Below are positions 33,293 to 35,109 of a stretch of 35,109 nucleotides of DNA, in pieces. The first letter of the stretch is position 1; each line of letters starts with the position of its first letter. Under the pieces are notes generated by a model. That model did no database searches, had not been told where the DNA came from, and saw nothing but the letters and a program-made list of their open reading frames with translations. The translations under genes and the position numbers were made by a program. Origin of the DNA: Bacteroidia bacterium (GTDB taxonomy: Bacteria > Bacteroidota > Bacteroidia > Flavobacteriales > NORP286); NCBI GenBank assembly GCA_016763665.1, contig JAESTI010000437.1, forward strand, positions 1 to 35,109. The letters run 5' to 3'.

Positions 33293-33752
33293 TTCCCTTA
33301 ACTATCATTCGTCGATAAACTTCTATATTCTGAGCAGTTATACAATGTTTATCGTAAAGATCGATTTGTTTTAACGCCCATATTTTAAACGTGTTTTCAC
33401 TCAATCTCAAAAAACCCAGATCTAAATCAATAAGACTAGCACTGATTAAAAATTCCCAAGGCAGATGATTAAATCTAAATGCAACCACAGGAATTAAATT
33501 AAAATCGGGCTCATCATCACGATTAAACGCAATATATTGACAGTCATTTTTAACCTGAATCCAGGCAGAATGCAAATCTAACTTTTGTTTGCGTTTAACT
33601 TCAAAAATGAAAGGATAGCAATTTGTGATATCAGCACCCCCAGATCTCACTTGTTCGAGATTGCGTTTGCCGCCTTCCAAATTTAGATTGTCACTAAGCC
33701 AGCGACAGAATTCGCGTTCGCCGTTGGCGCCTTTATTCCTAGAATTAACCAT
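33288..33752 (-). CDS. PD-(D/E)XK nuclease, Holliday-junction-resolvase-like
   Basis: A 154-residue protein with the core of Hjc-type and related nucleases: RNKGANGEREF (Glu12 or Glu14), RSGGADI (Asp41), FEVKRK (Glu51, Lys53) and a later Gln66 in SAWIQV. Asp, Glu and Lys form the metal site that cuts DNA. Phages use such enzymes to resolve branched DNA before or during packaging; its place upstream of the terminase fits. The exact substrate is uncertain. The ATG at 33752 overlaps the end of the small membrane gene upstream. Confidence 0.8.
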   Translation of the reverse strand: MVNSRNKGANGEREFCRWLSDNLNLEGGKRNLEQVRSGGADITNCYPFIFEVKRKQKLDLHSAWIQVKNDCQYIAFNRDDEPDFNLIPVVAFRFNHLPWEFLISASLIDLDLGFLRLSENTFKIWALKQIDLYDKHCITAQNIEVYRRMIVKGI

Positions 33753-33888
33753 ATGGATTGACCAGAAAAGCTATAACGAGAGTAAAAATAAACAATGCCA
33801 TTTTAATTCTACCCTTTTGAATATAAGACATGATAGCTATCACTATAGAAACGGCAAGAGCTACCCATAACAATTGTTGTATGCTCAT
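33745..33888 (-). CDS. Two-helix membrane micro-protein, 47 aa
   Basis: ATG at 33888 overlaps the TGA of the upstream gene (ATGA) and the TAA at 33745-33747 overlaps the nuclease start. It has two hydrophobic stretches, about residues 4-23 (QQLLWVALAVSIVIAIM) and 30-44 (MALFIFTLVIAFLV), separated by a short basic turn (QKGRIK), as in small holins or membrane inhibitors. Function unknown; it is distant from the lysis genes. Confidence 0.7.
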   Translation of the reverse strand: MSIQQLLWVALAVSIVIAIMSYIQKGRIKMALFIFTLVIAFLVNPYG

Positions 33889-34436
33889 TTATGATAAACC
33901 TTGAGGACTTCGTTTATAGCATTATAAATAATCAAACGAGCTTCAGATGATTCTGATTTTTTTTTATTAACTATTTTCTGAATTTTTTCGTCTCTTGTTT
34001 CCCGACAAGCTTTCAATATTAATAGGGCGTCTTTTTCAGAAAGATCCAATACCGATTGTGGCCAGCCAGAATTTAAAAGCAATCGAATACTAGCTTGAAG
34101 CGCTGTATCGAAAGGTTTTTTAGAATATTCAGAAAGCGCTTTTAATATTTCTTTGCCTGTTTCCATATCAAAAGATACTCTAACTTGCACGATTCTATTA
34201 GCTTCGAAAAAACTCATTTTATATCCTTTCTCGATATCAGAGATTATACCACTCTGATTTTTACCATCAACTTTCAATAAATTTTTCAGAGAAACGTATA
34301 TATCAGTGCGCAAAGCGAATCCGGCGCTAGTTTCCGTGTATTTAGATGGACTTTGCAAAAGGTTGCGAATCAACGCGGCTTCGTCAACGCTAAGATCCAA
34401 ATAAACTAACGCATCACGTTTTATACAATCGGCCAT
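33885..34436 (-). CDS. Hypothetical helical protein, 183 aa
   Basis: The start is placed at ATG 34436 (MADCIKRDALVYLDL) behind GGGAATAAG, 2 bp after the upstream gene's stop; an in-frame TTG at 34469 would overlap that gene. The protein is helical and of mixed charge, with LSVDEAALIRNLLQSPSKY near the start and a basic helical C-terminus (KIQKIVNKKKSES). No family is recognised. It could conceivably be a small terminase or a regulatory protein, but no helix-turn-helix is clear. Confidence 0.7.
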   Translation of the reverse strand: MADCIKRDALVYLDLSVDEAALIRNLLQSPSKYTETSAGFALRTDIYVSLKNLLKVDGKNQSGIISDIEKGYKMSFFEANRIVQVRVSFDMETGKEILKALSEYSKKPFDTALQASIRLLLNSGWPQSVLDLSEKDALLILKACRETRDEKIQKIVNKKKSESSEARLIIYNAINEVLKVYHK

Positions 34437-34438
34437 TC

Positions 34439-34597
34439 TTATTCCCATTCTGCTATCAGGTTGGCGCAAGTTTCAGCGACAGTGAGCCATTTTTTCTCTT
34501 TCGCTCTATCCCCTTCGTTGTGTGCTTCATTTGCACGCATGAAAGATTTATCTATCGTTAGCATGAGCTGTTTAATCGACATATCTTTAAGCTTCAT
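34439..34597 (-). CDS. Small helical protein, 52 aa
   Basis: Short frame from ATG 34597 (behind a GGTGA) to TAA at 34439-34441, 2 bp before the next ATG, so likely coupled. Sequence MKLKDMSIKQLMLTIDKSF, then charged helices ending LTVAETCANLIAEWE. Probably an all-helical two-helix protein. Function unknown. Confidence 0.7.
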   Translation of the reverse strand: MKLKDMSIKQLMLTIDKSFMRANEAHNEGDRAKEKKWLTVAETCANLIAEWE

Positions 34598-34610
34598 TTA
34601 AAATCACCAG

Positions 34611-34724
34611 TTAAAAATAGAGACATTCTTCTCTACCACAGTGGTTGCATTTGACCACAAAGGGAACGCCGGTTGGCGTGAAATCAGGACAATATCTCAT
34701 CCAACACATAAACCTGCGTATCAT
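34611..34724 (-). CDS. Cys-rich micro-protein, 37 aa
   Basis: ATG 34724 overlaps the TGA of the upstream gene (ATGA); TAA at 34611-34613. The cysteines (MCWMRYC, then VKCNHCGREEC) form a probable zinc-binding pair set like small zinc-ribbon proteins. Tight coupling and the CxxC pattern support a real gene. Function unknown. Confidence 0.65.
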   Translation of the reverse strand: MIRRFMCWMRYCPDFTPTGVPFVVKCNHCGREECLYF

Positions 34725-35109
34725 GATTTGCGAAACGCTTTTCTTAAAACATCAAGTTCATCTAACGCTTTGTCACGCTGTTTGAGCATATCGACAAAAT
34801 TCGATTCTGCTATTTCGAGGCGTTCAAGCGCGACAGTTAAAAACTGACCATTATCAAAAGCTTCCTTAGCCCAAACCAAATCAGGATCACTGAACATATC
34901 ATCCGGCACAATCTCTAACCCTTCATAATTAACTAAGTCGTTTAAAGCTTTGTCACGCTGCTTGAGCATGTTAGCAAAATTTAATTCCACTTGTTTAATA
35001 CGTTCAAGCACTACATTAAAAAACTGACCATTATCAAAAGCTTCTTTAACCCATGCTAAATCAGGATCATCAAATATATTTTGTGGAATAATTTCTGTTA
35101 TGTAAGTCA
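34721..35109 (-). CDS. Tandem-repeat helical protein, 5'-truncated by the window edge
   Basis: The frame is open from the right edge to TGA 34721-34723; a GTG at 35011 is internal because the frame continues upstream with matching sequence. Two copies of a 60-residue unit are visible: PDLAWVKEAFDNGQF at the outer end and PDLVWAKEAFDNGQF 60 residues later, each followed by ALERL or VLERI and MLKQRDKAL. More copies may lie beyond the edge. The units look helical and could form a coiled or alpha-solenoid rod. Function unknown. Confidence 0.75.
   Translation of the reverse strand, partial: TYITEIIPQNIFDDPDLAWVKEAFDNGQFFNVVLERIKQVELNFANMLKQRDKALNDLVNYEGLEIVPDDMFSDPDLVWAKEAFDNGQFLTVALERLEIAESNFVDMLKQRDKALDELDVLRKAFRKS

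Overview
The window is a piece of a tailed double-stranded DNA phage (or prophage) with a long, non-contractile, siphovirus-type tail. The evidence is a continuous leftward (minus-strand) morphogenesis block in the standard order: large terminase, DUF4055-type portal, MuF-type minor head protein, scaffold, P22-type coat protein, neck proteins, tail terminator, tail tube protein, frameshifted tail-assembly chaperones, tape measure protein, tail hub/tip proteins, then a lysis cassette (M15 peptidase, small membrane-anchored protein, 3-TM holin-like protein). The DNA is moderately AT-rich. A Gram-negative, probably gammaproteobacterial host is my inference from the gene set. No integrase, repressor, tRNA, CRISPR or IS is seen, so the lifestyle cannot be decided from this window.

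Layout. (1) Positions 1-2705, plus strand: six small, mostly acidic genes of unknown function. Two of them sit behind near-identical 68-bp hairpin-plus-leader cassettes, and two (52 and 53 aa) are close paralogues flanking a third gene. This block converges on the lysis genes, and the two stop codons overlap. (2) 2702-3982, minus: lysis. (3) 3989-16870, minus: tail tip, hub, tape measure, chaperones G and GT, tube, terminator and tail completion. (4) 16837-26962, minus: a 2275-aa neck protein, head-tail adaptor, two small proteins, coat protein behind a 320-nt untranslated leader, and scaffold. (5) 26983-31861, minus: MuF protein, small genes, portal and large terminase. (6) 31876-35109, minus: a terminator, a repeat-bearing lipoprotein and a chain of tiny translationally coupled genes (several Cys-rich, two membrane micro-proteins, one PD-(D/E)XK nuclease), ending in a gene that runs off the right edge. 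No small terminase subunit was recognised.

What stands out is adhesion-type domains at several levels of one virion. The head-closure slot is occupied by a giant protein whose ~150-residue connector head is fused to two fibronectin-III-like domains and four modules holding about 50 BspA/DUF285-type 25-residue repeats. The tail-terminator protein is split by a LamG-like insertion. The tail hub carries a LamG-like and a second jelly-roll-like insertion. The tape measure protein has five canonical EF-hand loops near its C-terminus. Other notable points are a -1 frameshift G/GT gene pair, a Cys4 micro-gene broken by one extra base in an A6 run, a lipoprotein with an exact 22-residue HxDYGA repeat, and a nested inverted-repeat element in the coat-gene leader.

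All functional names rest on reading motifs, domain patterns and gene order by eye; no database search was run.
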